64,000 nt of DNA, from positions 310,001 through 374,000 of the forward strand of contig JALWTT010000006.1 in the NCBI GenBank assembly GCA_027077795.1. The letters are read 5' to 3'. The notes under the pieces were generated by a model that was given only the letters and a program-made list of their open reading frames with translations, ran no database searches and had not been told where the DNA came from. This DNA comes from Thermotogaceae bacterium (GTDB taxonomy: Bacteria > Thermotogota > Thermotogae > Thermotogales > Thermotogaceae). The translations under genes and the position numbers were made by a program. The first letter of the stretch is position 1, and each line of letters opens with the position of its first letter. Of the stretch, positions 34,839 to 44,188 are shown one piece after another.

Positions 34839-36026
34839 GAAATAAATGGAAAATGAGCATCATCCCGCCTAGAGCGAGGAGTGCTGTTCCTATGCCCGTT
34901 AAATCGGCGATCCATCCTATGAGCGGGATCGCTGATGCCGTGAAAAATGTTTTAAGCTGTGATTCGACAGAAAGGGTAGAAGTCAGAGCAGTGGATGGGG
35001 CTTTTGAACTTATGTAAGCCACCATGACTGGTTTTCTCATGTTTTGAAATACGTATATTCCCATCAGGAGCAAAACCGATATTACAGAAAGCTTAAGGTT
35101 CAGAAAAACTCCGGAAAATGCTATTGAGAGTGCTGCCACGAGGAATATCAAATTCGCTGCACTTTCGGTTTTTTTCGCTCTTTTGACTATCTTGCCAGCA
35201 TTTCTCGATGCTCTACTAGTCATCATGTAGACGAAAAAGTACACTATTCCAACGACTATTGCGGTTCTATCCCGACCACTCATGTATAGGAATATCGGCA
35301 GTGACAAAGCGAGATTTTTCAGAACAGGTTGAAGGTATTCTTTTGCGGTTTTGTAGAATCCATCAAACATCGCGCTGTTCATAATGGGTTTCAGAACTTC
35401 CCAGCTTTTGAATATAGATGCAAATTCCCTAACTGTTTTCCTTCCACCGCTTTTTCTCCCTTCCAGTTCCTTTGGATAGGTTGCGAGGTTCAGCAAGTTT
35501 ATGGAATATGGGATCAGGGCGAACAGAAAGACTTTCCTGTAATCTTCGGTTAGTATCACAACTATGGCGGATAGGATAGCGTTGAAGGCCGATCCAAGTT
35601 GGGAGAAAGATCTCGTTGCACCGTAGTATTCGACCTTCAGATCGTACATATCCTTTAAGCGCAGGTATTCGTATATCATGGCCTTGTGTGTTCCGCTTCT
35701 AAATGTATCACCAAGTGCCAGTAGAACCATGGCTATGGAAAGAACCACGTAGTTCGAGGAAGTGTAGAATGTCAGAAACGCCACTATATACGAACTCATG
35801 GATGCAACCATTGCCTTCCTTCTGCCGTAGGCATCTGCAAATATTCCAGTAGGTATTTCGAGGATGTAGGTTGCTATCTCAGATATGGAGAAGAGAAAAC
35901 CAATCTTTAGGAACGACAGTCCCAGTGACCTGAAGTAAAGTATCAGAAAAGGTTCGTAGAAGTTGAGATTTTTCAGGAATCCGTAAGCTGCGAACCTGAA
36001 GAACTGGAAATCCTTTTTAAAGTCAT
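34825..36026 (-). CDS. MFS transporter with apparent -1 frameshift at codon 5
   Basis: About 400 residues once joined, with some 12 helices. The main frame is open from near 36020 but has no ATG, GTG or TTG before 35811, although the residues upstream (KDFQFFRFAAYGFLKNLNFY, then EIPTGIFADAYGRRKA, the MFS loop 2-3 motif) are clearly coding. An ATG at 36026 overlaps the degV stop as ATGA, like other genes here, but reads MTLKR in another frame. Slipping -1 at T TTA AAA (36021-36015) joins the two. Explanations: programmed frameshift, one missing A in an A5/A6 tract, or a new mutation. Substrate unknown. Confidence 0.75.
36015..36021 (-). other. Candidate slippery heptamer T TTA AAA in the MFS gene
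   Basis: Read in the frame of the ATG at 36026 the codons are ACT TTA AAA AGG, a canonical X XXY YYZ heptamer. A -1 slip continues as AAG GAT TTC into the long transporter frame. Inserting one A would have the same effect. Confidence 0.45.
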
Positions 36027-36898
36027 CCTTCCCTATATCTGATCACCCCTGCTCCAACCATTCCTGGAGCAACGTGTTTGGTTATCACCTTGGCGGTCAA
36101 AGTATGTGCCCTGAAGACAACATCAAAGTGCTTTTTAAACTCTTCGTACAATTTTTCCGCTTCCTCGTCTGCACCAGCTGTGATGGTTATGATCTCCATT
36201 TTCTCTCCTTCCTTGAAGCCAAGATCCTTGAGCTTTTCTATTATCGCCTTCTGAGCTTTCGCAACTCCTCTGGATTTTGCGTACGGGATCATCGTTCCAT
36301 CATCGGTTATGTAAACGTTTACCTTGACCTTGAGCATTGTTCCCAAGAACCCTTGAAATTTCGAGATCCTTCCTCCTTTCACGAGATATTCAAAGTTTGA
36401 TACGTAGAACACCGCTTGATAATCTCCATTTTCCAACCTTCTTTTCAAATAGTCTACAATTTCCTCCGTACTCATCCCCCGCTGATGTGCAAGCCTTGCA
36501 TCTCTGGCTATCATGGAAACCACGGCAGATGCTCTTAAGGAATCGAACACATAGACAGGTATATCGACCTCTTTTGCAGCGAGTGTGGCGCTGTTGTAGG
36601 TTCCGGACATCTTCGTGGATATCGTTATCACAAGGATTTCATCGTACCCTTTCTTTTTTATTTCGCTATATTTCTCAACGAAATCCTTCACTGTCGGCTG
36701 GGAGGTGTCAGGGATCTCGGGTGATTCCATGATCCTTTTGTAGAATTCCCTCTTTTCTTCTTCCTTCCACGTATCCTTTTCCTGAGTACCATCTGCCCAT
36801 ATGACATATAGAGGAACTACATCGATATCGTAGTCTTCCATGAAATCCTCTGGAATATCCGCAGTGCTATCGACGATTATTTTCAACCTTTTTTTCAC
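36023..36898 (-). CDS. DegV-family fatty-acid-binding protein
   Basis: 291 residues. The N-terminal IIVDSTADIP and the IPDTSQPTVKDF and STKMSGTYNSA blocks form the lipid head-group pocket typical of DegV/FakB proteins; VSNFEYLVKGGRIS is the conserved central motif. FakB proteins present fatty acids to a kinase (FakA) for phospholipid synthesis. The GTG start is preceded by AGGAGGTGAGTTCAG. It lies between a ROK glucokinase and the MFS gene on the minus strand. Confidence 0.92.
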   Translation of the reverse strand: MKKRLKIIVDSTADIPEDFMEDYDIDVVPLYVIWADGTQEKDTWKEEEKREFYKRIMESPEIPDTSQPTVKDFVEKYSEIKKKGYDEILVITISTKMSGTYNSATLAAKEVDIPVYVFDSLRASAVVSMIARDARLAHQRGMSTEEIVDYLKRRLENGDYQAVFYVSNFEYLVKGGRISKFQGFLGTMLKVKVNVYITDDGTMIPYAKSRGVAKAQKAIIEKLKDLGFKEGEKMEIITITAGADEEAEKLYEEFKKHFDVVFRAHTLTAKVITKHVAPGMVGAGVIRYREG

Positions 36899-36904
36899 CT
36901 GAAC

Positions 36905-37828
36905 TCACCTCCTGAGGTTTTCTAAGGCTACTGACGCTGCTCCAAGCACTCCTGCTTTATCTAAGAGTGGACTTATCACTACTTCAAATGTGTTGATAAA
37001 CGACGGCATCAGATAGCCTTTAACTTTCTTTCTGAGTGGCTTTAAAAGAACGTCTCCAGCTCTTGAAACTCCTCCACCTAGTATCACAATTTGGGGATTG
37101 AATATGTGTGCAAAGCCTGCTATTGCTCTCGCGAGCGCGTCAATTGCACGATCTCTTATTTTCCTTCCGAGCTCATCTCCGTCTCTGGCGGCATCCATAA
37201 TCACCCTTGCACTTATCTCGTTTGACTTGAATATCTCTGAATTTGGGAACTCATCTTTTAGCTCTTTTGCCATTCTGACCATTGCAGTCGCCGACGCTAT
37301 GGCTTCAAGACATCCGTAATTCCCGCACCCGCACTTCGGACCGTTTGGCTCAACTATGACGTGCCCGAGCTCTGCACCTATTCCCAGGTACCCTTTGAGA
37401 AGAATTCCATGCGTTATAACGCCGCCACCAACACCAGTTCCTAGGGTGAGTGCAACTATATGATCATACCCTTTTCCAGCACCAAACCACTTTTCCCCAA
37501 GGACGAACGCGTTTGCGTCATTCTCAACAAACGTTGGAAGGTCTGTGAGCTCTCTGACTCTATCGGCAAGGGGAACGTCCCTCCAATCCGGGAGGTTTGG
37601 AGAGAATTTCACAACACCATTGAGGATAGAACCGGGCGAGCCGATTCCAACGGCTTCAGCGTCTTCTTTGATGAAATTAACGACTTCTGCGACTCTGGAG
37701 GTTATCTTCTCGAATCCCTCCCATGCCCGTGTCTCATGTTGCTCTTCTCTCAAAATCTCTCCACTTTCCGCATCCACCAATCCCACCGTGAAAGTCGTTC
37801 CCCCGAAGTCAACCCCGACTATCCTCAA
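36905..37828 (-). CDS. glcK: ROK-family glucokinase
   Basis: 307 residues; phosphorylates glucose (or a related hexose) with ATP. The phosphate loop GVDFGGTTFTVGLVD, VENDANAFVLGE with the catalytic Asp, GTGVGGGVI, and the zinc cluster CGCGNYGCLEA are all intact, in contrast to the ROK regulator at 26151. The TTG start overlaps the stop of the DHH phosphoesterase gene (TTGA). A ROK kinase for mannose or N-acetylglucosamine cannot be excluded. Confidence 0.9.
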   Translation of the reverse strand: MRIVGVDFGGTTFTVGLVDAESGEILREEQHETRAWEGFEKITSRVAEVVNFIKEDAEAVGIGSPGSILNGVVKFSPNLPDWRDVPLADRVRELTDLPTFVENDANAFVLGEKWFGAGKGYDHIVALTLGTGVGGGVITHGILLKGYLGIGAELGHVIVEPNGPKCGCGNYGCLEAIASATAMVRMAKELKDEFPNSEIFKSNEISARVIMDAARDGDELGRKIRDRAIDALARAIAGFAHIFNPQIVILGGGVSRAGDVLLKPLRKKVKGYLMPSFINTFEVVISPLLDKAGVLGAASVALENLRR

Positions 37829-38802
37829 GACTTTTCACTCCTTGACATCTCTTCTTTGAGCTTCGGGACCACGTAGTTCATAACTTCGAAGACGTCTTTC
37901 CCTTCTATCGATGCTCCCGCGGCTCTTGGGTGCCCTCCACCGCCTATCGATTTCGCAAAACTTGAAAGATCGAACCATTCTTTACTCCTCATCGACACGT
38001 GGACAAGTCTGGGCTTTATCTCCATGAACATGACCGCGACTTCCACTCCTCTTATACTCCTGAGCTCGTGAACAAACCCCGTGCTATCCTCATCAGTGCA
38101 TCCGTGCTTTTTATACATGTCTTGCGTTATGTAGGAGTATACCAGTTTTCCATCGAGTTCGGTCTTCATTTTCTCCAGAACATCTGCGAAGAGGTGAAAC
38201 TGCTCTGTTCTCTTGTTCTCGAGTATCATGCTTGATATCTTGTGCGGTTTTCCTCCGAGTTTCACCAGTTCCGTGGCATCTTCATACACCCTCGCATCGG
38301 CGTTTGGAAACCTCAGAAAGCCGGTATCCGTGAGCACTCCCATCAGATTTATCGTCGCCAAATTCTCGTCGTACTCGACTCCTAGCTCCTTGTTAACCCT
38401 GAAAACCATCTGAGCGCACGCTCCGAAAGATCTGTCAACCCAGTTGTAATCTGCGAACTCGTCGTTTGTCGCGTGATGGTCTATCACAACTACGGGAACT
38501 TTTCCTATCAACTCTTGAAAATTTCCAATCCTGTCTGGTGATGAAACGTCCACAACTACCATCAGATCCGGATCAAATCCGGAATTTAGGAACTTTTGAT
38601 AATCCACTATATCCTTGACTTCCTCGAGCTCTTCGAAAACCCATGGGATCTTCCAATCTATTCCGCTCATCACTTCCTTCCCGATCAATTTCAACCCTTT
38701 TGATAAACTTAAAACTGAGGATATATCGTCTCCATCGGGCATTATGTGACCTACTACCAGCACCTTTTCAGCACCTCTTATTATTTCTACTATTCTCTCC
38801 AT
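37825..38802 (-). CDS. nrnA: DHH-family phosphoesterase (NrnA-like oligoribonuclease/pAp phosphatase)
   Basis: 325 residues. The N-terminal GHIMPDGDD, VDVSSPDR and VVIDHHATND blocks supply the metal ligands of DHH proteins, and the C-terminal GGGGHPRAAGAS is the DHHA1 substrate motif. NrnA-type enzymes degrade short oligonucleotides and dephosphorylate pAp. ATG 38802 has GGGAGG six bases upstream and is preferred to the ATG at 38820. In the first motif aspartate replaces the alanine common after DGD. Confidence 0.9.
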   Translation of the reverse strand: MERIVEIIRGAEKVLVVGHIMPDGDDISSVLSLSKGLKLIGKEVMSGIDWKIPWVFEELEEVKDIVDYQKFLNSGFDPDLMVVVDVSSPDRIGNFQELIGKVPVVVIDHHATNDEFADYNWVDRSFGACAQMVFRVNKELGVEYDENLATINLMGVLTDTGFLRFPNADARVYEDATELVKLGGKPHKISSMILENKRTEQFHLFADVLEKMKTELDGKLVYSYITQDMYKKHGCTDEDSTGFVHELRSIRGVEVAVMFMEIKPRLVHVSMRSKEWFDLSSFAKSIGGGGHPRAAGASIEGKDVFEVMNYVVPKLKEEMSRSEKS

Positions 38803-38901
38803 GATATCCCTCCCGGCCATGATTTATAACTAAGGAATTTTACCAGAAATTACTCTACGTTTCTCTGAAGGCTTTTCATGTTAGGAAAATTTAAAATGGG
38901 G

Positions 38902-38907
38902 TATAAT
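38902..38907 (+). promoter_or_regulatory. -10 box TATAAT before the secreted protein gene
   Basis: Perfect TATAAT in the plus/minus divergence zone; no good -35 at 16-18 bases. An ATG at 38912 would be at or before the transcript start, which argues for the later TTG start. Confidence 0.4.
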
Positions 38908-38944
38908 TAGCATGAAATCTGTCTTAGGATTGGAAGTGAGAGGG

Positions 38945-39895
38945 TTGAAGATTATCAGTTCGTTGATTCTCATTCTGATTTTACTGTTGAGTGTGGTAAC
39001 TTTTGCAAATGTCGACAAAGTGATCGTCGCGGTCATAGGGAGTAACGAATCTCTTGCTAGATCGATCGAGCAGAGCCTCAGTGGGATCGTCTCTGGTTTT
39101 TTAAACGAGAGCGATAAGAAGATGCTCATAAGGCAAAGAAAAGAATGCGAGATGGGACTTGCGGAATGTGTGGATACCGGAAAGTTCCCTCAGCTCGATT
39201 TCGTCATAGAAGCTGGAACATCGGTGAGGATCCTTTCAGTTGAGAAAGGAGAGGTTGATGCACTCCCGGATCACATTTCCAGGGATCCGGACGCCATAGC
39301 GGAGTATTTTGAAGATTTTGATATGTATTTTCATCTACCGGAGTTTTACGATCCACAAGCAAAGTACGGGGACGTTTACGTTCTCATGGACAAGGATTTC
39401 AAAGATGTTGGGAAGTGTGTGTACCACGGTAGCGGGAAATATGTGAACCTTGAAGAATGCAAAGTCAAAGGAGCTATGTATGCGAGAAGAGAGAGAAGGA
39501 AAGTGAGGTTTGAAGGATACGAGAAAGAGCTCAGCAGATCGGATGTCAGAACGATTTGGATCCACGCCAAGAGGTTTGAAGTTTACAAAGATGGACAGAA
39601 TGTCGAGATACCGGTGAGGATTTCCAGAGGAGGATACATGGTAATTGTCGATATATACGGCGGTAAGGCAGTTGTTGTGGATGTCAAGCCTGTGGAGAAG
39701 GGGACCACCACTTTTGAATTCGAAGCGTATTATGATCCTTCTGTGAAATCCGAGGAGCTTGTTTTTGTACTGATGAATCCTGAAAGCACAGTCCCCAAGC
39801 CTGAGAAACTCTTGAGCGTTTCCGAATTCAAGAAGCTCGTTGAATCATCGTCAGGCGTTGGCGTGTTCTGTTTCACCGTTGAAGGGGGAGATTGA
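38945..39895 (+). CDS. Secreted protein of unknown function (FlgO/DUF4384-like features)
   Basis: About 316 residues. A signal peptide (IISSLILILILLLSVVTFA) is followed by a segment (SLARSIEQSLSGIVSGFLNE) that faintly resembles FlgO/LpoB/CsgG-type domains. The C-terminal part (VEIPVRISRGGYMVIVDIYG) resembles the DUF4384 beta domain. I cannot name a family with certainty. Start choice is unclear: TTG 38945 gives a clean signal peptide; GTG 38936 and ATG 38912 are alternatives. Four cysteines (Cys-Glu, Cys-Val, Cys-Val, Cys-Lys contexts) lie in the mature region and could form disulfides. proC follows after 1 base, so they are cotranscribed. Confidence 0.6.
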   Translation: MKIISSLILILILLLSVVTFANVDKVIVAVIGSNESLARSIEQSLSGIVSGFLNESDKKMLIRQRKECEMGLAECVDTGKFPQLDFVIEAGTSVRILSVEKGEVDALPDHISRDPDAIAEYFEDFDMYFHLPEFYDPQAKYGDVYVLMDKDFKDVGKCVYHGSGKYVNLEECKVKGAMYARRERRKVRFEGYEKELSRSDVRTIWIHAKRFEVYKDGQNVEIPVRISRGGYMVIVDIYGGKAVVVDVKPVEKGTTTFEFEAYYDPSVKSEELVFVLMNPESTVPKPEKLLSVSEFKKLVESSSGVGVFCFTVEGGD

Positions 39896-39896
39896 T

Positions 39897-40691
39897 TTGG
39901 GAGTTGGAATAATAGGTGTTGGAAACATAGGAAAGATAATTTTAGAGAGACTTCTTATAAGTGGAAGATTCTCACCAGAGGAGATAGTCATATACAACAG
40001 AACAAGGTCAAAGGCCCAGAAATACGCTGACAGGGGAGTCAAGATAGCCCCGGATAACAAGACGCTCGTTGAGAAATCCGATGTGGTGTTTCTCTGCGTA
40101 AAGCCACAGGATTCTGACGCGATGTTCAGCCAAATCGAGGGGGTGGATACTCAAGGCAAAATATTCATTAGCACTATGGTAGGGATAAAGATGTCTCAGA
40201 TATCTGAAAGAACTGGTTCTAAATACACCGTGAGGATAATGCCAAATGTCCCGGCTATGATAGGAAAGGGTATAACCCCCACGAGCTTTTCGAAAGCTTT
40301 CGATCAGGAAGAGAAAGAAAAAGTTATTCAGATTTTAGAAACTCTCGGCAAGGTTGTCGAGGTTCCCGAAAAGTACATGGCCGCTGTCACTTCCATAAGC
40401 GGGAGCGGTCCAGCTTTCGTCTTCGTTTTGATAGAGTCACTCATCGATGCAGGACTGCGGCTCGGGCTCTCATACGATCTATCAAGAGAGCTTGTCATAG
40501 AGACTCTGAAAGGGTCAGCAGAGCTTCTTCAGGTTATGGGAAACCACCCGGGTGAGTTTAGACACATTGTCACGTCTCCAGCTGGAACTACTATAGAGGG
40601 AATATACTCGCTTGAGAGAGAGGGAATAAGGGGAATCCTTATGAAAGCGATATACGACACTTACAAGAAGGCGAAGCAGTTTGAGCGATGA
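39897..40691 (+). CDS. proC: Pyrroline-5-carboxylate reductase
   Basis: 264 residues; reduces pyrroline-5-carboxylate to proline with NAD(P)H. The Rossmann motif GIIGVGNIGKIILERL starts the protein and the P5CR signature is in GSGPAFVFVLIESLIDAG followed by HIVTSPAGTTIEG. TTG 39897 with GGGGAG seven bases upstream matches the family N-terminus; the frame is open further upstream but without support. It overlaps the following MobA-like gene by four bases. Confidence 0.95.
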   Translation: MGVGIIGVGNIGKIILERLLISGRFSPEEIVIYNRTRSKAQKYADRGVKIAPDNKTLVEKSDVVFLCVKPQDSDAMFSQIEGVDTQGKIFISTMVGIKMSQISERTGSKYTVRIMPNVPAMIGKGITPTSFSKAFDQEEKEKVIQILETLGKVVEVPEKYMAAVTSISGSGPAFVFVLIESLIDAGLRLGLSYDLSRELVIETLKGSAELLQVMGNHPGEFRHIVTSPAGTTIEGIYSLEREGIRGILMKAIYDTYKKAKQFER

Positions 40692-41260
40692 CTTGCATAT
40701 ATCTCTTAGCCGCTGGAAAGAGTGAGAGATTTGGAAAAGAAAAGCTCCTTCAAAAGATAAACGGAAAAACACTTCTTGAGACGTCCCTGAATCTTGCCTC
40801 ATCTTTTGAAGAGCCGGTGGTTGTTGTGAAGCCTTCCCTGAAAATTCCAGAAGGCTCTAGGGTTGTTGTAAACAAAAATTACGAGGAGGGAATCTCAACT
40901 TCTGTGAAACTTGCATTGAAAGATGCGAAAAGTAGAAAATGCGATGAGATATTGATATTCCTCGCCGACATGCCTCTCCTAAAGAGAGAGACCGTTTTGG
41001 AAATTCTCGATGTGTCTAGAAGATCGGATAAATGGATCATCTATCCAACATACCTTGGGAAAAAGGGATTCCCAACCTTCATAAGAAGAGAAGCTTTCAA
41101 ATTCTTTGAAGATCTCTCCGGTGATGAGGGGTTTAAGAAAGTGATAAGAGATCATCCCGAAATCTGCGAGAGCGTTCCCGTGAACGATCCAGGATGTGTT
41201 TTTGATATCGATACCCCAGAGGATTTAAAAAGAGCGGCCAAGGAGTCTGGCCGCTCATGA
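40688..41260 (+). CDS. MobA-like nucleotidyltransferase (MocA/YgfJ type)
   Basis: 190 residues with the NTP-transferase fold: [15 protein letters not shown] at the start, [16 protein letters not shown] in the middle and IFLADMPLL with the metal-binding aspartate. This matches the molybdenum-cofactor cytidylyltransferase/xanthine dehydrogenase accessory group. No other molybdopterin genes are nearby, so the substrate is uncertain. The ATGA overlap with proC shows cotranscription. Its last codons contain the minus-strand terminator of pgk-tpi and overlap that gene by 6 bases. Confidence 0.82.
   Translation: MTCIYLLAAGKSERFGKEKLLQKINGKTLLETSLNLASSFEEPVVVVKPSLKIPEGSRVVVNKNYEEGISTSVKLALKDAKSRKCDEILIFLADMPLLKRETVLEILDVSRRSDKWIIYPTYLGKKGFPTFIRREAFKFFEDLSGDEGFKKVIRDHPEICESVPVNDPGCVFDIDTPEDLKRAAKESGRS
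41227..41256 (-). terminator. Terminator of pgk-tpi, inside the MobA-like gene
   Basis: On the minus strand GAGCGGCCA, loop GACTCCT, TGGCCGCTC followed by TTTTT. A perfect 9-bp stem that also encodes the last residues of the plus-strand gene. Confidence 0.82.
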
Positions 41261-43219
41261 AAGGGCTGACTTCATTATCTTTGCAAGCTCCACGAAACTT
41301 TCTTTCAAAGATGCTCCTCCCACCAATCCTCCGTCTATATCTGGCTGGGCTATTATCGGGAGGAAGTTGTTCGGTTTTATACTCCCGCCGTAGAGTATTC
41401 TGACTTCTTTCGCGACCTCTTCTCCGTACATCTCGGATAGGAGCCTCCTTATGAACTGGTGAACTTCCTGAGCTTGGTACGGCCTTGCAACTTTTCCAGT
41501 TCCTATTGCCCAAACGGGTTCGTAAGCTATGACTATCTTTTTCACCTCGTCTGCGTTAAGACCATAAAGAGCTTCTTTAATCTGTCTTTCAACGACGTTA
41601 AAGGTGAGTCCCTTTTCCCTATCTTCCAATTTCTCGCCAACGCAAAGTATCGGAGTGAATCCGTGATCCAGCGCGCTCTTGACTTTATTTCTTATGAGCT
41701 CGTCAGTCTCTTTGAATATGTGCCTTCTCTCAGAGTGTCCTATTATCACGTACTCAACTCCGACTTCCTTGAGCATGAGAGGCGATATCTCTCCGGTGAA
41801 AGCGCCCTGCTCTTCGTAGTGCATGTTCTGCGCGGCCAATTTTATGTTCGTCCCTCGAATCATATCACCTATTTCAGAGAGAGCCGTGAATGGTGGCGCA
41901 ATGATTATCTCGAACTCTTTGAACTCCTTCATCTCGTTTATGAGCATAGAGACGAATTCCTTGGCTTCCCTTATAGTTTTGTGCATTTTCCAGTTTCCGG
42001 CTAATATCAGTCGCCTGTCAACTTTTTTTTTATCCAGTATAGACGCTATTCCCGGAAGATCCTTTCCTTCCAAGAATTCAAGCGAAGCGCCGCCACCGGT
42101 AGAGACGTGCGATACCTCATCCGCAAGACCGAACTTATTCATAGCAGCTGCACTATCTCCTCCTCCTATGACCGTCATTACTCCGCTCTTTGTCATCTTC
42201 GCGATCAATTTCGCTATCTCTTCGGTTCCTTTTGCGAAATCGTCTATCTCAAAGACTCCCATCGGTCCGTTCCAAACGACCGTCTTCGATCCTTCAAGTT
42301 CTCTCTCAAAGAGCTTCACGCTCTCAGGACCTATGTCAAGGCCCATCCAGCCATCCGGTATTCCTTCTTCAGCGCTGAAAATTTTCTTCTCAACTCCCTC
42401 TTTGAGCTCCTGAGCACAGACGAAATCCACGGGGAGGACTATCTTCACACCGAGGCTTTCAGATTTTTTGAGAATTTCCTTTGCCAGATCTATCTTGTCC
42501 TCTTCCACTTTGGATGATCCGACTTCTTTTCCGAGAGCCTTAAGGAAAGTAAAGGCCATCGCTCCACCTATGAGTATCTTGTCGGCGTTTCTCATGAGGT
42601 TGTTTATGACGCCTATCTTATCCGAGACCTTCGCACCGCCGAGTATCACGGAGTAGGGTTTCTCAGGACTGTACGTGACTTTCGAGAGGAATTTGATCTC
42701 CTTCTCCATCAGAAAGCCGGCAACCGATGGTATGAACTTAGCAACACCGACGTTCGAAGCGTGAGCTCTGTGAGCCGTTCCAAAAGCGTCGTTCACGTGG
42801 AGATCCGCGTAAGACGCCCACTCTCTTGCCAGGTTTTCGTCGTTCTTGGTTTCACCTGGATGAAATCTTGTATTTTCGAGAAGGAGAACTTCTCCTTCTT
42901 TCAAATTCTGCGCAGCTTCCTTCGCTTTTTCTCCAACCGTCTCGTCGACGAACTTGACTTCCATCTCAAGGAGCTCTGAAAGCCTTTTTGCGACTGGCCT
43001 CAAGGAGAGCTCAGGCTTGGGTTCGCCCTTCGGTCTTCCAAGGTGCGAGAGAAGGATAACTTTCGCTCCCATGTTCAAGGCGTACCTTATCGTTGGGAGA
43101 GCCGCCCTTATCCTCGTATCGTCTGCAACCTCACCGTCCTTGAGAGGAACGTTGAAATCCACCCTCATTATCACTTTTTTCCCCTTTACGTTTACATCCC
43201 TTATGGTCATCTTTTCCAC
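41255..43219 (-). CDS. pgk-tpiA: Phosphoglycerate kinase-triosephosphate isomerase fusion
   Basis: 654 residues, two glycolytic enzymes in one chain, as in T. maritima. PGK covers residues 1-399 ([45 protein letters not shown]). TIM follows from about 402 ([41 protein letters not shown]). GTG 43219 has GGAGG eight bases upstream and gives the MEKMTIRDV start known from Thermotoga. An A9 tract encodes Lys397-399 at the junction; both shifted frames stop almost at once, so slippage would release PGK alone. The frame here is continuous, so fusion is the default product. Confidence 0.97.
   Translation of the reverse strand: MEKMTIRDVNVKGKKVIMRVDFNVPLKDGEVADDTRIRAALPTIRYALNMGAKVILLSHLGRPKGEPKPELSLRPVAKRLSELLEMEVKFVDETVGEKAKEAAQNLKEGEVLLLENTRFHPGETKNDENLAREWASYADLHVNDAFGTAHRAHASNVGVAKFIPSVAGFLMEKEIKFLSKVTYSPEKPYSVILGGAKVSDKIGVINNLMRNADKILIGGAMAFTFLKALGKEVGSSKVEEDKIDLAKEILKKSESLGVKIVLPVDFVCAQELKEGVEKKIFSAEEGIPDGWMGLDIGPESVKLFERELEGSKTVVWNGPMGVFEIDDFAKGTEEIAKLIAKMTKSGVMTVIGGGDSAAAMNKFGLADEVSHVSTGGGASLEFLEGKDLPGIASILDKKKVDRRLILAGNWKMHKTIREAKEFVSMLINEMKEFKEFEIIIAPPFTALSEIGDMIRGTNIKLAAQNMHYEEQGAFTGEISPLMLKEVGVEYVIIGHSERRHIFKETDELIRNKVKSALDHGFTPILCVGEKLEDREKGLTFNVVERQIKEALYGLNADEVKKIVIAYEPVWAIGTGKVARPYQAQEVHQFIRRLLSEMYGEEVAKEVRILYGGSIKPNNFLPIIAQPDIDGGLVGGASLKESFVELAKIMKSALS
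42023..42031 (-). other. A9 slippery tract at the PGK/TIM junction
   Basis: Minus-strand GAT followed by nine A and GTT. With eight A the frame reads K-L-T-G-D then TGA; with ten A it reads S then TGA. Either polymerase or ribosome slippage would end the chain right after the PGK domain. Confidence 0.6.
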
Positions 43220-43238
43220 ATTCATCACCTCCAGCTCA

Positions 43239-43267
43239 AGTATACACCAGTGGTTCGATGTGTTTAA
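43239..43267 (-). promoter_or_regulatory. Promoter for pgk-tpi
   Basis: Minus-strand TATACT (43244-43239, 5/6) with TTAAAC 17 bases upstream (43267-43262, weak). The predicted leader is about 12-15 bases, just enough for the GGAGGTGA ribosome site. Confidence 0.45.
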
Positions 43268-43287
43268 GGTTAAAACATTCACAAAGC

Positions 43288-44142
43288 TTATCTGCTTGAA
43301 AAGTAGACAGCAGCTATAGTAGCTGCTAGAAGCATTAACAGCATGGCTATGGATATTTCCTTTCTGTACGTGTAATTGGACCTATCGATTTTCACCTTCG
43401 CTGATGACGTGATTCCTTCTGCTGTAACGCTCACCTCGTAAATTCCATCCTCGGCACCATTTCCGTACCATTTGACGATGTTGTCCCCTTCCCTTACGAG
43501 AAGTTCTTTCCGAAGGATAGTACCTCTGTTGCCTGATATGGTAAGTGTGGCTGTGGATTCAAAGGTGGAATATATGTGTACTTCCAAAACATCTTTGTAC
43601 CAATCACCATTTGGGGAAAATTCGTCGGATGACAGATAGATCTTCAGAACCTTTGGGAGCCTTTTGAGTTCAACTGGGATACTTTCAACCTTTTCCCATT
43701 CGAGTGGGAATTTCTCTGAAAGTTCTCTATAGCCCTCTGCCTTGAAAGTAACTTCTCTGTATCCCGATGGAACTTTTATCGTTTCTGAGGGACTTCTCAG
43801 TTTCCCGTAGTATTCTCCATCTACGAAGATTGAGATTGGATATACATTGGAAAGTACCCTAACTCGCGAGGCTTTGACGAGGTTTAAGAACACCACTGTG
43901 TTGTCACCAACTTTTACCACTTGCGGTTCCCCTACTTGTATATACCAGTTTCCATCTGTGGACACGTAGAACATGTTTCCGAGCTGAAAATTCAGAGAGA
44001 GTCTACCATTGCTTCCTATTTGTCCTACGAAAGCCATGTTAACATAAACGTCAGCTCCAGGTTCACCAATGAAAATTATCTTGACTTCTCCAGCGAGTAC
44101 CAGCGTACTGAGAGCCAGGAGTAGCAGGATCTTCCTCGTCAT
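43288..44142 (-). CDS. PEGA-domain envelope protein with FlgD-like Ig domain
   Basis: 284 residues. The signal peptide ([14 protein letters not shown]) is followed by a beta-rich region; residues about 95-150 form a PEGA domain ([29 protein letters not shown]). Residues about 175-255 form an Ig-like domain resembling FlgD ([35 protein letters not shown]). A helix near the C-terminus ([19 protein letters not shown]) anchors it, so the bulk is periplasmic. Function unknown; a structural envelope or sheath role is likely. It lies 33 bases downstream of htrA on the same strand, separated by a terminator. Confidence 0.75.
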   Translation of the reverse strand: MTRKILLLLALSTLVLAGEVKIIFIGEPGADVYVNMAFVGQIGSNGRLSLNFQLGNMFYVSTDGNWYIQVGEPQVVKVGDNTVVFLNLVKASRVRVLSNVYPISIFVDGEYYGKLRSPSETIKVPSGYREVTFKAEGYRELSEKFPLEWEKVESIPVELKRLPKVLKIYLSSDEFSPNGDWYKDVLEVHIYSTFESTATLTISGNRGTILRKELLVREGDNIVKWYGNGAEDGIYEVSVTAEGITSSAKVKIDRSNYTYRKEISIAMLLMLLAATIAAVYFSSR

Positions 44143-44158
44143 GACGCATCACTCCCTC

Positions 44159-44188
44159 AAAAAACATGGGGGAGATCATCCCCCCATG
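44159..44188 (-). terminator. Terminator at the htrA stop codon
   Basis: Minus strand CATGGGGG, 8-base loop, CCCCCATG and six T. The htrA stop codon lies within the hairpin. Some read-through would feed the PEGA-domain gene. Confidence 0.8.
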
